From: Collimonas sp. OK607
GTDB taxonomy: Bacteria; Pseudomonadota; Gammaproteobacteria; Burkholderiales; Burkholderiaceae_D
NCBI RefSeq assembly: GCF_900111995.1
Contig: NZ_FOKF01000010.1
Location: 62,001 to 126,000 of the forward strand
DNA length: 64,000 bases
Direction of reading: 5' to 3'
Positions 16,994 through 26,151 of the stretch are shown here, piece by piece. Below the pieces are notes generated by a model. It made no database searches and was not told where the DNA came from. It saw nothing but the letters and a program-made list of their open reading frames with translations. Position 1 is the first letter of the stretch. Each line of letters begins with the position of its first letter. The position numbers were made by a program, and so were the translations under genes.

Positions 16994-17920
16994 TTAGCCA
17001 ACCTTTTTATTGATATGGGCAACCTGGACCGCCGAGCTCGAGGACATTACGCCGCTCAACAGAACCGAGTGCAGGTCAGCACTGAACGAACGGATTTCTT
17101 CCATGGCGCTCTTGTTGCGGCGAACCAGCCAGTTGTAACCCAACACAGCAGGCACAGCCACTGCCAGACCGATTGCAGTCATGATCAGCGCTTCACCGAC
17201 CGGACCGGCAACTTTGTCGATCGAAGCCTGACCGGCGATACCGATCGCTGTCAGCGCGTGGTAAATACCCCAGACGGTACCGAACAGACCGACGAACGGT
17301 GCAGTCGAACCAACCGTTGCCAGGAAGGCCAGGCCATCTTGCAGGCGGCTTTGGACTTTTTCTACCGAACGCTGGATCGACATCGTCACCCAGGTGTTCA
17401 GGTCGATTTGTTCCAACAAGGCGCCATCGTGGTGATGCGTCGAGTTCACGCCGTTTTCAGCGATGAAGCGGTAAGCGCTGTTTGGCTTCAGGCCGGTAAC
17501 GCCGGCTTCAACCGTAGCGGCTTTCCAGAAAGTCTTTTGTGCGTTTTTAGCCTGGCCCATCAATTTCACTTGCTCGATGAGCTTGGTGATGATGATGTAC
17601 CAGCTACCCATCGACATCAGCACCAGGATGATCAGGGTGCCGCGGGCAACGAAGTCGCCGCCTTTCCACAGGGCGTCGAGGCCGTATGGGTTATCGACGG
17701 TTTCCTTGGCTGCAGGCAGCGGTGGTGGAGTCGGGGTATCGGCCAGCGATGCTGCTGCGGTTTCGGCAGCTTTAGGAGCATCGGCGGCAGCCGGTGCGGA
17801 AGCAGCAGTAGCAGATGCTGCAGCAGGAGTTTGGGCGATAGCGGCCAGCGGCGAGATCGTCATGGCAGAGATCATCAGGGCGGCAGCCAGGGCGGATAAG
17901 CGATTACGAGTGGTAGACAT
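16994..17920 (-). CDS. exbB: ExbB/MotA-TolQ family proton channel protein
   Basis: ExbB forms the proton-channel scaffold of the TonB energising complex in the inner membrane. The 308-residue protein begins with a signal-like segment (about residues 1-30) and an Ala/Pro-rich periplasmic stretch (30-80). The first membrane helix is around FVARGTLIILVLMSMGSWY; the conserved pair of later helices includes GLFGTVWGIYHALTAIG and GEALIMTAIGLAVAVPAVLGYN. The extended N-terminus is typical of the longer ExbB type found with paired ExbDs. GGAG lies before the start. It is transcribed after tonB and is coupled to exbD. Confidence 0.94.
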   Translation of the reverse strand: MSTTRNRLSALAAALMISAMTISPLAAIAQTPAAASATAASAPAAADAPKAAETAAASLADTPTPPPLPAAKETVDNPYGLDALWKGGDFVARGTLIILVLMSMGSWYIIITKLIEQVKLMGQAKNAQKTFWKAATVEAGVTGLKPNSAYRFIAENGVNSTHHHDGALLEQIDLNTWVTMSIQRSVEKVQSRLQDGLAFLATVGSTAPFVGLFGTVWGIYHALTAIGIAGQASIDKVAGPVGEALIMTAIGLAVAVPAVLGYNWLVRRNKSAMEEIRSFSADLHSVLLSGVMSSSSAVQVAHINKKVG

Positions 17921-17988
17921 ACTAATACTCCAAATTTTATAAATTAGATTGCTAGGATAACGGACAAGGTAGTGGTTCTACACTTTGA

Positions 17989-18642
17989 TTATTCCAGCTT
18001 CCAGACATACTGCATTTTTGTCGTAGATTGAACAGCTTTACCGTCAGCCATTGCAGGAGTGAAATGGCACAAGCTCCACGCTTTGGTTGTGGCTCTGTCC
18101 AGATCTTTGAAACCGCTGCTCTTTTCAACAGTGGAATCGACCACATTACCGTCGGCGCCAATAGTCAGCTTGACAGTAACGGTACCCTCTTCTTCATTAC
18201 GCAAAGAAGTTCTTGGATACTCCGGCTTGTCGCAATTGCCAGCAATTTTTGCACTGGTATGCGAAGGTCCTGCTTCGCCGGTAGCCGATGGCTGCGCTAC
18301 AGAAGTAGGCAAGTCATTGGTCGGTGGTTTGACGTTGGTTACAGCTGCAATCACGTTCTCTTGTGGCGGCGGCGTTACTTTTACCTCTGGTGGAGGTACG
18401 AACGGTGGCGGTGGCGCAACCGATTTTGGCGGTGGCGGAACCGGCTTGTCCGGTGGTGGTGGCGGTGGCGGCGGCTTGATCTCCTCGATGATCTTGGTTT
18501 CGACCGGTTGCTGAATCACTTCGACAACTTTACGGGCTAGCCCTGTAATCAACGCATAAACTAGAGCTACATGCAGAAGAACAACCACGCTGATGCCAAC
18601 TATATTCTTGGAAGGGTTTCTCCCATCCTGCGTGAAATCCAT
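17989..18642 (-). CDS. tonB: TonB energy transducer
   Basis: TonB spans the periplasm and passes energy from ExbBD to outer-membrane receptors. This 217-residue form has one N-terminal membrane helix (about 12-34, VGISVVVLLHVALVYALI) and a strongly proline-rich stretch (about 50-105, runs such as PPPPPPPDKPVPPPPK). The C-terminal TonB domain contains the PEYPRTSLRNEEEGTVTVKL-type block. The start was set at the ATG behind GGAGGA rather than an ATG ten codons upstream with no ribosome site. It leads the exbB-exbD-exbD unit and stands near a TonB-dependent receptor gene, which is probably one of its partners. Confidence 0.93.
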   Translation of the reverse strand: MDFTQDGRNPSKNIVGISVVVLLHVALVYALITGLARKVVEVIQQPVETKIIEEIKPPPPPPPPDKPVPPPPKSVAPPPPFVPPPEVKVTPPPQENVIAAVTNVKPPTNDLPTSVAQPSATGEAGPSHTSAKIAGNCDKPEYPRTSLRNEEEGTVTVKLTIGADGNVVDSTVEKSSGFKDLDRATTKAWSLCHFTPAMADGKAVQSTTKMQYVWKLE

Positions 18643-18995
18643 GCCTCTTTCCTCCGATACTACATTATTCAATTGCTAAAACCACATGCAATCTGATGAG
18701 TGAACAACTAACCAATCTACGGTAACGCAAAAATTGTACCAATCGACCCGCGCCCGCTATGCAAAACGATTCGATACAAGGTTAAATTATCAAACACCAT
18801 TTTGTTATCAAGCCAACAAAAAAGTATCAGATCACTCTCCCCTAATTAGTGCGCGTCCGCAAATACTACATCAATGCCTAATAAAACAGCAGAATGATCG
18901 CTCTAAGTTTACGCATTCTGAAAAGCCAAAACCACCTGGAAAACTTCCCAGGTGGTCTGCTTACAAAAAGAACTTAAGTCAATCGCTTCTCGCTA
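18643..18995. other. Control region between tonB and the receptor gene
   Basis: The tonB promoter should lie in this 353-base stretch, which also carries the receptor terminator. A TACAAT at about 18735 (minus strand) resembles a -10 element, but the best -35 candidate is too distant. I saw no convincing Fur box. Confidence 0.4.
18921..18956 (-). terminator. Intrinsic terminator after the TonB-dependent receptor
   Basis: ACCACCTGG/CCAGGTGGT arms with an 8-base loop are followed on the minus strand by TTTTGGCTTTT. It lies about 40 bases beyond the receptor stop and separates it from tonB. Confidence 0.85.
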
Positions 18996-21674
18996 TCAGA
19001 AGAATTGATAGTTGGCACGAACGAAGAACGCACGGCCAACGATGTCGCCGTATCGTGGATCGTAGCCGATCTGGAAGTTATCGATCTGGTTACTGGCAGG
19101 CGGTTTCTTATTAAGAATATTCTTAATACCACCTGTCAGCGTCAGATTCTTGATACCAGTGTAGGTCAACGAAGTGTTGTAACGGGTATATGAACCAACG
19201 TTATGCGTATCGTAAGGAGCCGACACAGAGTTGTTTGCATCTACGTAACCAGTGCTGAAGGTTTGCTGGAACGTTGCGCTCCATGGACCATTCTTCCAGT
19301 TAACCGCTGCAGTATGGCGCCACCGGAAAACCACACCTGGTGTGGAGCCGACACCACCAGCATAAACAGCCAGATTGTTCAGGTAAGCTCCACCCTTTTC
19401 GCTCTGGTAGTCGTACTGCGTAACGTAAGTGCCGTCAATGGAGAATGCAAAGTCGCCAAAGCCGGTCTTAGGCAAACGCCATCCGAGACCCAAGTCGAAA
19501 CCTTGGGTATGAACGTTACCCATGTTTTGGTTGGTTTGGACGATGTAGTCCAGCGAGCCATCTGGCTTGCGAACGTACAGATTTGCATACTTCGCAGGAT
19601 CAGCAAAAATATCTGCTTCGGAAATCACGCCGATCTGGTTTTTGATCTTGATATTCCAGTAGTCGATCGAAACAGTTACGTCCTTGACAGGTTCGAAAAC
19701 CGTACCCAGGGTGAACGAAGTCGATTTCTCTGGTTGCAGAGACTTGTTACCACCGGTTTGTGTGAAGAATTGCGTATTGCAATCGCGCACGTCAACGCCG
19801 CCTGGAGCTACATTACCGCCTGGGCACAGTTTCGGATCGTTATAGGAGCCGGAAGTGTAGGTGGTCGAGGCAGGCTGGTTCAGTTCGTACAAGCTTGGTG
19901 CCCGGAAGCCAGTGCTGTATGAACTGCGGATCATCAAGTTCTGGGCTGGCTGCCAACGCAGGCCGATCTTTGGATTGATGGTGCTGCCAACGTCGCTGTA
20001 GTCATCGTAACGCACGGCTAATTGCGCTTCCAGATCCTTGACGATCGGGATGCTCAACTCAGAAAATACGGCGCCAACATTACGCTTGCCCGATTGCGAC
20101 TTGGAAGTCGACGAGCCTGTACTTTCGGACAGGTCGGCAACCGAGTGGATGATGTCGTATTCCGCTGTTTCATGACGGTATTCGCCGCCGATAGCAAAAC
20201 CGAGAGGACCAGCCGGCAATTGCGCGATCTCACGGCTTGCAGTGAAATCGATCGACGAGATGGTGGTTTTAGCATCCAGGTATTTACCGGAGTTTTTAAC
20301 CGCGTCGTACACGCCTGGATCAGATGCGCCGAATGGATTCAGAGTGCCGTTCAACAGCGCTGCTCTTACGGAATCATTGTTCAGATAGCCGCTTACCAGT
20401 GTTTCCTGCGCCTTGCTGACTGCATAGCTCAGGCCAGTCTTGTAATCCCAGCCCCACATCGTGCCGTCAAGAGCCAACAGCAAACGGTCTGCGGTGTTTT
20501 TAGCTTCGCTTACGCGGCCGCCAAATCCTGCAGAACGGAAGTTGACCGACAAAGGATCGCCGCTCAAACCAGCGACAGCAGGAGTAATGCCGTTGCCTGG
20601 GTAATACTTGCTGGAGCTAGGCAGCAGATAGTCGCTACCGTTACCGGCAAACACGTCGCCTGCGACGGTTTGCGTCACTTTACTTTCGGAATGCAGGTAT
20701 TCAATCGATGCCTTGTTGTCGGCATTCAATTTCAACGTGCCCTTGCCGATCACGGCAAGTTCAGAAGTCTCAGGCACTACATCGATGGTTGAGGAATAGT
20801 CGTAGCGGCAAGAAGTGCCCTTGGCGTTTGGCTTCAGATGCGCTGCGTTACAGCCGGTTGCCAGCAAAGGATTGCCAGAGACGCCGTTACCAGTGTCGAC
20901 AAAGTTGGCTGGGAAGGTATTACCGCTGGTTTGGCTCAAGCCCAGGCTTGGAACATAGCCGGTAATGCCGCGCTGTGAGGCAGTTATCTTGCTTTGTTTA
21001 TGGTAGTCGACTACGCCAAAAACGTTGTAGCCGTCTTTATCCAGATCGCCGAAGCCGCCGGATACATTGATACGTCCTTCCTGACCGCCGCTTTGCGAAG
21101 GAATGATGCCTTCGCCGGAAACGTTCAGGCCGGTATACGATCTTTTGGTGATGAAGTTGATCACGCCGCCGATCGCGTCGGTACCGTAAATCGCAGAAGC
21201 ACCGTCGCGCAGGATTTCAACGCGGTCCAGGGCTGCGATAGGGATGACGTTCAAATCGACAGTGGAGCCGTCAAATGCGCTATTGGCAAGACGGCGGCCA
21301 TTCAGCAACACCAGGGTTTTGTTCGAGCCCAGACTACGCAAGTCGGCCGATGCACCAACGGTGCCGCCCTTACCAACGTTAGTTGAAGTCGTAAATTGCG
21401 ATTGATTCGCAGAGATGGTACCTAACGCTTCCGAGGCAGTGGTGATACCTGCTTTGGCAAAATCGTCAGCCTTGATAATCGTGATAGGCGAAACACCTTC
21501 GTTCGCTACCCGTTTAATCGACGAACCAGTAACTTCGATCCGTTGCATTTGCGGAGCATCGTCCGTCTTCGTCTCCTGCGCCTGCACTGAATGGGCCAAC
21601 AGTCCTAGCCCAACAGCTACGCCGCCTGAAAACATCAGTCGCAGCGAACGTGGCAATCCCCGTTCCTTCATCAT
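18996..21674 (-). CDS. TonB-dependent outer-membrane receptor
   Basis: This 892-residue receptor imports a ligand across the outer membrane using TonB energy. After a signal peptide ending VQAQ there is a candidate TonB box (RIEVTGSS). A plug domain follows (about 45-170) with LVLLNGRRLA and VEILRDGASAIYGTDAIGGV, then a 22-strand-type barrel ending in an aromatic residue (ANYQFF). The plug is of the type common among the large receptors of Xanthomonas, Caulobacter and Shewanella rather than classic siderophore receptors. The start used has AGGGAG seven bases upstream. It is read alone, between tonB and three peptide-type binding-protein genes, which suggests a peptide or peptide-like ligand; this is inference. 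A siderophore or saccharide cannot be excluded. Confidence 0.9.
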   Translation of the reverse strand: MMKERGLPRSLRLMFSGGVAVGLGLLAHSVQAQETKTDDAPQMQRIEVTGSSIKRVANEGVSPITIIKADDFAKAGITTASEALGTISANQSQFTTSTNVGKGGTVGASADLRSLGSNKTLVLLNGRRLANSAFDGSTVDLNVIPIAALDRVEILRDGASAIYGTDAIGGVINFITKRSYTGLNVSGEGIIPSQSGGQEGRINVSGGFGDLDKDGYNVFGVVDYHKQSKITASQRGITGYVPSLGLSQTSGNTFPANFVDTGNGVSGNPLLATGCNAAHLKPNAKGTSCRYDYSSTIDVVPETSELAVIGKGTLKLNADNKASIEYLHSESKVTQTVAGDVFAGNGSDYLLPSSSKYYPGNGITPAVAGLSGDPLSVNFRSAGFGGRVSEAKNTADRLLLALDGTMWGWDYKTGLSYAVSKAQETLVSGYLNNDSVRAALLNGTLNPFGASDPGVYDAVKNSGKYLDAKTTISSIDFTASREIAQLPAGPLGFAIGGEYRHETAEYDIIHSVADLSESTGSSTSKSQSGKRNVGAVFSELSIPIVKDLEAQLAVRYDDYSDVGSTINPKIGLRWQPAQNLMIRSSYSTGFRAPSLYELNQPASTTYTSGSYNDPKLCPGGNVAPGGVDVRDCNTQFFTQTGGNKSLQPEKSTSFTLGTVFEPVKDVTVSIDYWNIKIKNQIGVISEADIFADPAKYANLYVRKPDGSLDYIVQTNQNMGNVHTQGFDLGLGWRLPKTGFGDFAFSIDGTYVTQYDYQSEKGGAYLNNLAVYAGGVGSTPGVVFRWRHTAAVNWKNGPWSATFQQTFSTGYVDANNSVSAPYDTHNVGSYTRYNTSLTYTGIKNLTLTGGIKNILNKKPPASNQIDNFQIGYDPRYGDIVGRAFFVRANYQFF

Positions 21675-22129
21675 AACCAAACTCCCTATGGGTAAAAGTT
21701 AGAGTTGAAATTTAAATTTTTGTAATAAAGCAAACACGATTTGTTAATCGCCTTCTGAGCGATGCGTCAAAAATCTTTGTACAACAACGACCAAAAAGCA
21801 GATTTTATTTCGCGTGTAAAACAGTACTGCACGGTTACTTTTCGGGTCCCAATTTGTGATTGTTTGCCAGAAACTTTCCCGTCGACACCTACAAGCAAAA
21901 AACATGCCACACAATGTAATGCAGCTAAAATAGTGTATCCTAAAAAAAATAAAAACAGCATTAAATTTGGGAACGCCTGCGATACTGTTGCTTATATACG
22001 CCAAATAACAAATACGCATACGGGTATAAGCAAAAACGAATAGGGCAGTTTAACGGCGTAAATAAGCCATTTCCGCTTGGCAAATAGAATATTTCGATAC
22101 TTAAAAGACAAGGAAAAAGAATTTAGACC
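21675..22129. other. AT-rich control region between receptor and first binding protein
   Basis: The 455-base divergent gap is markedly AT-richer than its surroundings, especially 21920-22120. It must carry promoters for the receptor and the transporter genes. A 93-codon open frame inside it (21762-22043) has poor coding character and is not annotated. No operator could be named. Confidence 0.5.
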
Positions 22130-23929
22130 ATGTGGAACTTAAGGCAACTCAAGCAATCGTGCATTGCACCAATAATGCTATTTGGCTGCATCGCAGGTGC
22201 AACATTTACGGTGCAAGCGGGCAATAATCCAGCAGATCCGTCCAAAGTGGTGCACGCAGCCTTCGAGGCAGCGGACGATGGCATTGATCCCGTTCGTACC
22301 GTCAACGCCTATACCAGCTGGCTATCTGAAGCGATTTTTGAGCGCCTCTTAACTTATGACTATCTGGCACGCCCTGCCAAGCTGATACCCGGGACGGCAG
22401 AGGCCATGCCAGAGGTGAGCGACGGCGGCAAAACCTATGTCTTCCATATCAAGAAGGGAATTTACTTTGCGCCAGACCCCGCCTTCAAAGGGACTCGCCG
22501 CGAACTGACTGCCCAAGACTACGCCTATACTTTCAAGCGTTTTCTCGACCCCAAGAACCGTTCGCCATCTGCCAACGTCTTGCAAGGAAAAATCGCCGGC
22601 ATGGATGAGTTGATCGCCAAAGCGCAAAAAACCGGCCGTTTCGACTACGACGCGCCAGTAAGCGGCCTGCAAACCCCTGATCGCTACACGCTTCAGATCA
22701 CACTTACTGCACCCGACTACAATTTCCTGTACATCATGGGATTCGTCGCCTTTGGCGCGCAAGCACGCGAAGTAGTCGACGCCTACGGCGACCAGACCGG
22801 GGCTCACCCGGTTGGCACCGGCCCTTATATGCTGCAGGAATACGTCCCCCGCAGCAAAATCGTGTTGGTCGCCAATCCTGATTACCGCGGCTACACCTGG
22901 GATTTCAAATCGACCGGCACCGCCTGGGACGACCAGCTGGTGAACGACATGAAGGGCAAGAAAATGCCGCAGGTTGGCCGTGTCGAGGTCAGCATCATCG
23001 AGGAAGAGCAATCACGCTGGCTGGCTTTTCAAGGCAAGCAAATCGATCTTGACTACCTGCCCCAGGCAGCAGCGCCAACGGTACTGGATGGGAAAAAGCT
23101 GAAACCATCCTTCGTTGATCAGGGCATCCGCCTGGACACCGTAGTCGAGCCAGGTGTGGTCTACACGTTTTTGAACTACAAGGACCCTGTCATCGGCGGC
23201 AGCAGCCTGGAGAAAAACGCCCTGCGACGTGCGATCGCAATGTCTTACAGCATCCAGGATGAAATATCCCAGGTCCGCCTCGGGCTGGCAGTAAAAGCAG
23301 AAATGGCGATCCCAGCCGGAGTCGTCGGCCACGATCCCAATTACCGTAACAGCATTGCCTACGATCCGGTGCTGGCAAACAAATTGCTTGATCACTTCGG
23401 CTACAAGCGTGGCGCCGACGGTTACCGCACCCTCCCCGACGGCAAGCCGCTGATTTTGAAAATAGCCACTGAAGCACAGGCAATCAATGTGGTTCTCTCG
23501 GAAATATGGAAGCGCGGACTCGACAAAATCGGTATTCGCGCCGATTTTCGGGTAAGCAATTTTGCCGACAATCTGAAGGCAGCGACGGAATGTAAATTAA
23601 TGATGTGGAATGGTTCCTGGATTGCAGACTACCCGGAAGGCGATAATTTCATGCAGCTGCTATATGGCCCGAACGTAGGTCAAGGCAACAACGGCTGCTA
23701 TAGCTCGCCGGCCTTCGATGCGCTCTACGTCAAGGCCAAGGCGTTGCCGCCGGGCCCGGAACGAAATCAGCTGTATATCGAGATGAGCCGCCAGATGGAA
23801 GCCGATACTGCCTGGGTGCTTAGTGTGTCGCGCCTGCGCAACTGGCTGATCCGACCATGGATCAAGGGCTTCAAGCGCAACCCTATCCTGCAGGCAGACT
23901 GGATGTATCTCGATGTTGAAAAACACTAA
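22130..23929 (+). CDS. Oligopeptide-type ABC binding protein, paralogue 1
   Basis: This is a 599-residue extracytoplasmic solute-binding protein of family 5 (OppA/DppA/YejA type), starting with a signal peptide (about 1-30, ending VQAG). The family block appears as AMPEVSDGGKTYVFHIKKGIYF, with HPVGTGPYMLQEYVPRSKIV and ANPDYRGYTWDF later. It is closely similar to the next binding protein (by eye about two thirds identical) and more distantly to the third. Two cysteines, in ATECKLMMW and NNGCYSSP, recur in all three and may form a disulfide. The ribosome site is weak (AAGGAAAAAG, long spacing). It precedes the transporter series, separated from the second copy by 313 bases. Peptides are the likely ligand by family. 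Confidence 0.88.
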   Translation: MWNLRQLKQSCIAPIMLFGCIAGATFTVQAGNNPADPSKVVHAAFEAADDGIDPVRTVNAYTSWLSEAIFERLLTYDYLARPAKLIPGTAEAMPEVSDGGKTYVFHIKKGIYFAPDPAFKGTRRELTAQDYAYTFKRFLDPKNRSPSANVLQGKIAGMDELIAKAQKTGRFDYDAPVSGLQTPDRYTLQITLTAPDYNFLYIMGFVAFGAQAREVVDAYGDQTGAHPVGTGPYMLQEYVPRSKIVLVANPDYRGYTWDFKSTGTAWDDQLVNDMKGKKMPQVGRVEVSIIEEEQSRWLAFQGKQIDLDYLPQAAAPTVLDGKKLKPSFVDQGIRLDTVVEPGVVYTFLNYKDPVIGGSSLEKNALRRAIAMSYSIQDEISQVRLGLAVKAEMAIPAGVVGHDPNYRNSIAYDPVLANKLLDHFGYKRGADGYRTLPDGKPLILKIATEAQAINVVLSEIWKRGLDKIGIRADFRVSNFADNLKAATECKLMMWNGSWIADYPEGDNFMQLLYGPNVGQGNNGCYSSPAFDALYVKAKALPPGPERNQLYIEMSRQMEADTAWVLSVSRLRNWLIRPWIKGFKRNPILQADWMYLDVEKH

Positions 23930-24242
23930 ACGCTAATTTATCTGCTCATCTATCTTTTTGCGCGGGATTCTGTAGTATGCCGCCTTAACCTGGAATAAAC
24001 GGCTGTCATCAGCCGCAAAATTACACTCAACAGGAGACAAACCACATGCTAGGTTTCACTTAGACAGAATAAGCGTATAGATTCGTATATTATTTATTTA
24101 CCAAGTAAAAAAGGTTTTGATTGCGCGTTCACCTACCGGTGAATTAGCGCGATGTCATCGGAGATGACGCTATTTTGTGCCAAAGATAAGCAATCTTAAG
24201 TACATATAGAAAATAACCACTTGCTCAAAAGGCAAAAAGAAA
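23930..24242. other. Spacer between binding-protein paralogues 1 and 2
   Basis: These 313 bases contain a small CGGCTG/CAGCCG hairpin near 24000-24015. A strong AGGAGA then lies eight bases before a five-codon reading frame, ATG to TAG (24046-24063), followed by AT-rich sequence and further weak hairpins near 24140-24170. The mini-frame could be a remnant of a lost gene start or a leader; it is not annotated as a gene. Confidence 0.4.
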
Positions 24243-26054
24243 ATGCTTCGAAAAATGTCGAAATCAGTCAGATTCAAAAAGATCTTGCTAGCGCAAATGC
24301 TGGCCTTTACAGCCTTCGCGGGCAGCGCCGTCGGCGCCCATGCCGGGACCAATCCGGCCGACCCGTCGAAAGTTATACGGATGGGGTTCGAAGCTGCCGA
24401 CGATGGCTTCGATATGATCCGCACCGCCAATTTTTACTCCGGCTGGGTAAGCGAGGTCATCTACGAAACCTTGCTTACCTATGACTATCTGGCGCGACCA
24501 GCCAAGTTGGTACCGGCTACAGCAGAATCGATGCCGGAAATCAGCGAGGATGGCAAGACCTACACCTTCCATATCAAAAAAGGCATTTATTTTTCTCCCG
24601 ACCCCGCCTTCAAGGGCGTACGAAGAGAACTGACCGCCCAAGACTATATATACACAATCAAGCGCGTTCTCGATCCGCAAAGCCGCTCGGTACATGCGAG
24701 TTTCATTGCGGGCAAGATCGTAGGCCTTGACGACCTGGCTGCCCAGGCGCAAAAGAGCGGCCACTTCAACTACGATGCGCCAGTAGCAGGCTTACAGGCG
24801 CCAGACCGCTACACTTTGCGCGTCACACTGAATGCCAAGGACTACAACTTCCTTAACGTCATGGCGTATGCCGCCTTCGGCGCGGTAGCACAAGAAGTCA
24901 TCAGCGCCTACGGTCAGCAAAGTGGACAGCATCCGGTCGGAACCGGTCCGTACATGCTGCAAACCTATGTCCCCCGCAGCAAAATCGTATTGGTCGCCAA
25001 TCCCGAATATCGCGGCTTTACCTGGGACTTCAAACCCTCTTCCGACCCCATCGACAAACAAATCGTCAAAGACATGCAGGGCAAGAGAATGCCTCAGGTC
25101 GGCCGGGTTGAAATCAACATCATCGAAGAAGAACAATCACGCTGGCTGGCATTCCAGGGCAAGCAGATCGACTTCGACAAAATGCCGCAACTGGCTGCCC
25201 CTACAGTATTGGATGGCGAAAAGCTGAAGCCCGAGTACTCTGAACAAGGCATCCAGCTGCAACGTGTGCTTGATGCCGGCATCACCTACACCGTCATGAA
25301 CTACAAGGATCCGACGATAGGCGGCAACAGCCTGGACAGGATTGCTCTGCGGCGCGCAATCGCCATGGCTTACGACAATAAGCAGGAAGTATCCATATTA
25401 CGTAACGGCCAGGCCGCCAAACTGGAAATGTTCATCCCGCCAGGCGTCACCGGCTACGATCCAGCCTACCGCAATAGTATTGCCTACGATCCGGCGCTGG
25501 CAAACAAGTTGCTGGATCATTTCGGCTACAAACGTGGCGCCGATGGCTACCGCGCCATGCCGGACGGCAAACCGCTGCTATTGAAATTCACCCGTGAACA
25601 GGCCGTGTTCTACCAGGAAATGTCAGAACTGTGGAAGCGCGGTCTGGACAAGATTGGCATCCGCTCAGAATTCATCATCAATAATTTTGCCGACAACCTG
25701 AAAGCCGCAACCCAATGCAAACTCATGCTGTGGGGCGCCGCCTGGATGGCCGATTATCCGGAAGGGCAGAATTTCATGCAATTGCTGTACGGGTCCAACG
25801 TCGGTCAAGGTAATCACGGCTGCTATCAATCTCCAGCCTACGATGCCCTCTATGTCAAAGCCATGGCATTACCGCCCGGTCCCGAGCGCAATCAGCTTTA
25901 CCTGGACATGAATCGACAGATCGAAGCAGACACAGCCGTGGTTGTGAATACCACCAGAATCCGCAGCTGGCTGGTACGACCATGGGTCAAGGGTTTCAAA
26001 AAACACCCGATCCTGCACGCTGAATGGCAGTACATCGATGTCGACAAACACTGA
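24243..26054 (+). CDS. Oligopeptide-type ABC binding protein, paralogue 2
   Basis: This 603-residue family-5 binding protein is a close paralogue of the gene before it and shares long identical blocks such as GKTYTFHIKKGIYFSPDP and IIEEEQSRWLAFQGKQIDFD. A signal peptide runs to about residue 35 (GAHAG). The two cysteines in ATQCKLMLW and NHGCYQSP are kept. The start is the first ATG of the frame; an ATG four codons later is equally possible, because the ribosome site is poor (AAAAAGAAA). Differences from paralogue 1 are spread over the whole length, so it is an old duplication, probably with a shifted ligand range. It is followed by a short hairpin and the third copy. Confidence 0.88.
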   Translation: MLRKMSKSVRFKKILLAQMLAFTAFAGSAVGAHAGTNPADPSKVIRMGFEAADDGFDMIRTANFYSGWVSEVIYETLLTYDYLARPAKLVPATAESMPEISEDGKTYTFHIKKGIYFSPDPAFKGVRRELTAQDYIYTIKRVLDPQSRSVHASFIAGKIVGLDDLAAQAQKSGHFNYDAPVAGLQAPDRYTLRVTLNAKDYNFLNVMAYAAFGAVAQEVISAYGQQSGQHPVGTGPYMLQTYVPRSKIVLVANPEYRGFTWDFKPSSDPIDKQIVKDMQGKRMPQVGRVEINIIEEEQSRWLAFQGKQIDFDKMPQLAAPTVLDGEKLKPEYSEQGIQLQRVLDAGITYTVMNYKDPTIGGNSLDRIALRRAIAMAYDNKQEVSILRNGQAAKLEMFIPPGVTGYDPAYRNSIAYDPALANKLLDHFGYKRGADGYRAMPDGKPLLLKFTREQAVFYQEMSELWKRGLDKIGIRSEFIINNFADNLKAATQCKLMLWGAAWMADYPEGQNFMQLLYGSNVGQGNHGCYQSPAYDALYVKAMALPPGPERNQLYLDMNRQIEADTAVVVNTTRIRSWLVRPWVKGFKKHPILHAEWQYIDVDKH

Positions 26055-26086
26055 TTCGCCCCCTATACGGAAATAGAACCCTGCTC

Positions 26087-26109
26087 CGGCAAGCGTGATC
26101 CGCCTGCCG
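26087..26109 (+). other. Intercistronic hairpin between paralogues 2 and 3
   Basis: CGGCAAGCG and CGCCTGCCG pair at eight of nine positions around a 5-base loop, without a T-run. It is more likely an mRNA-stabilising or attenuating hairpin than a full terminator. Confidence 0.35.
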
Positions 26110-26151
26110 CAGTTCCAATTTAGCTAGAGATATTTGAAGGAGACAAATGGT

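Noticed and set aside
21762-22043. A 93-codon frame in the AT-rich receptor upstream region
   Set aside because: No ribosome site, no domain, unusual composition; probably chance in AT-rich DNA.
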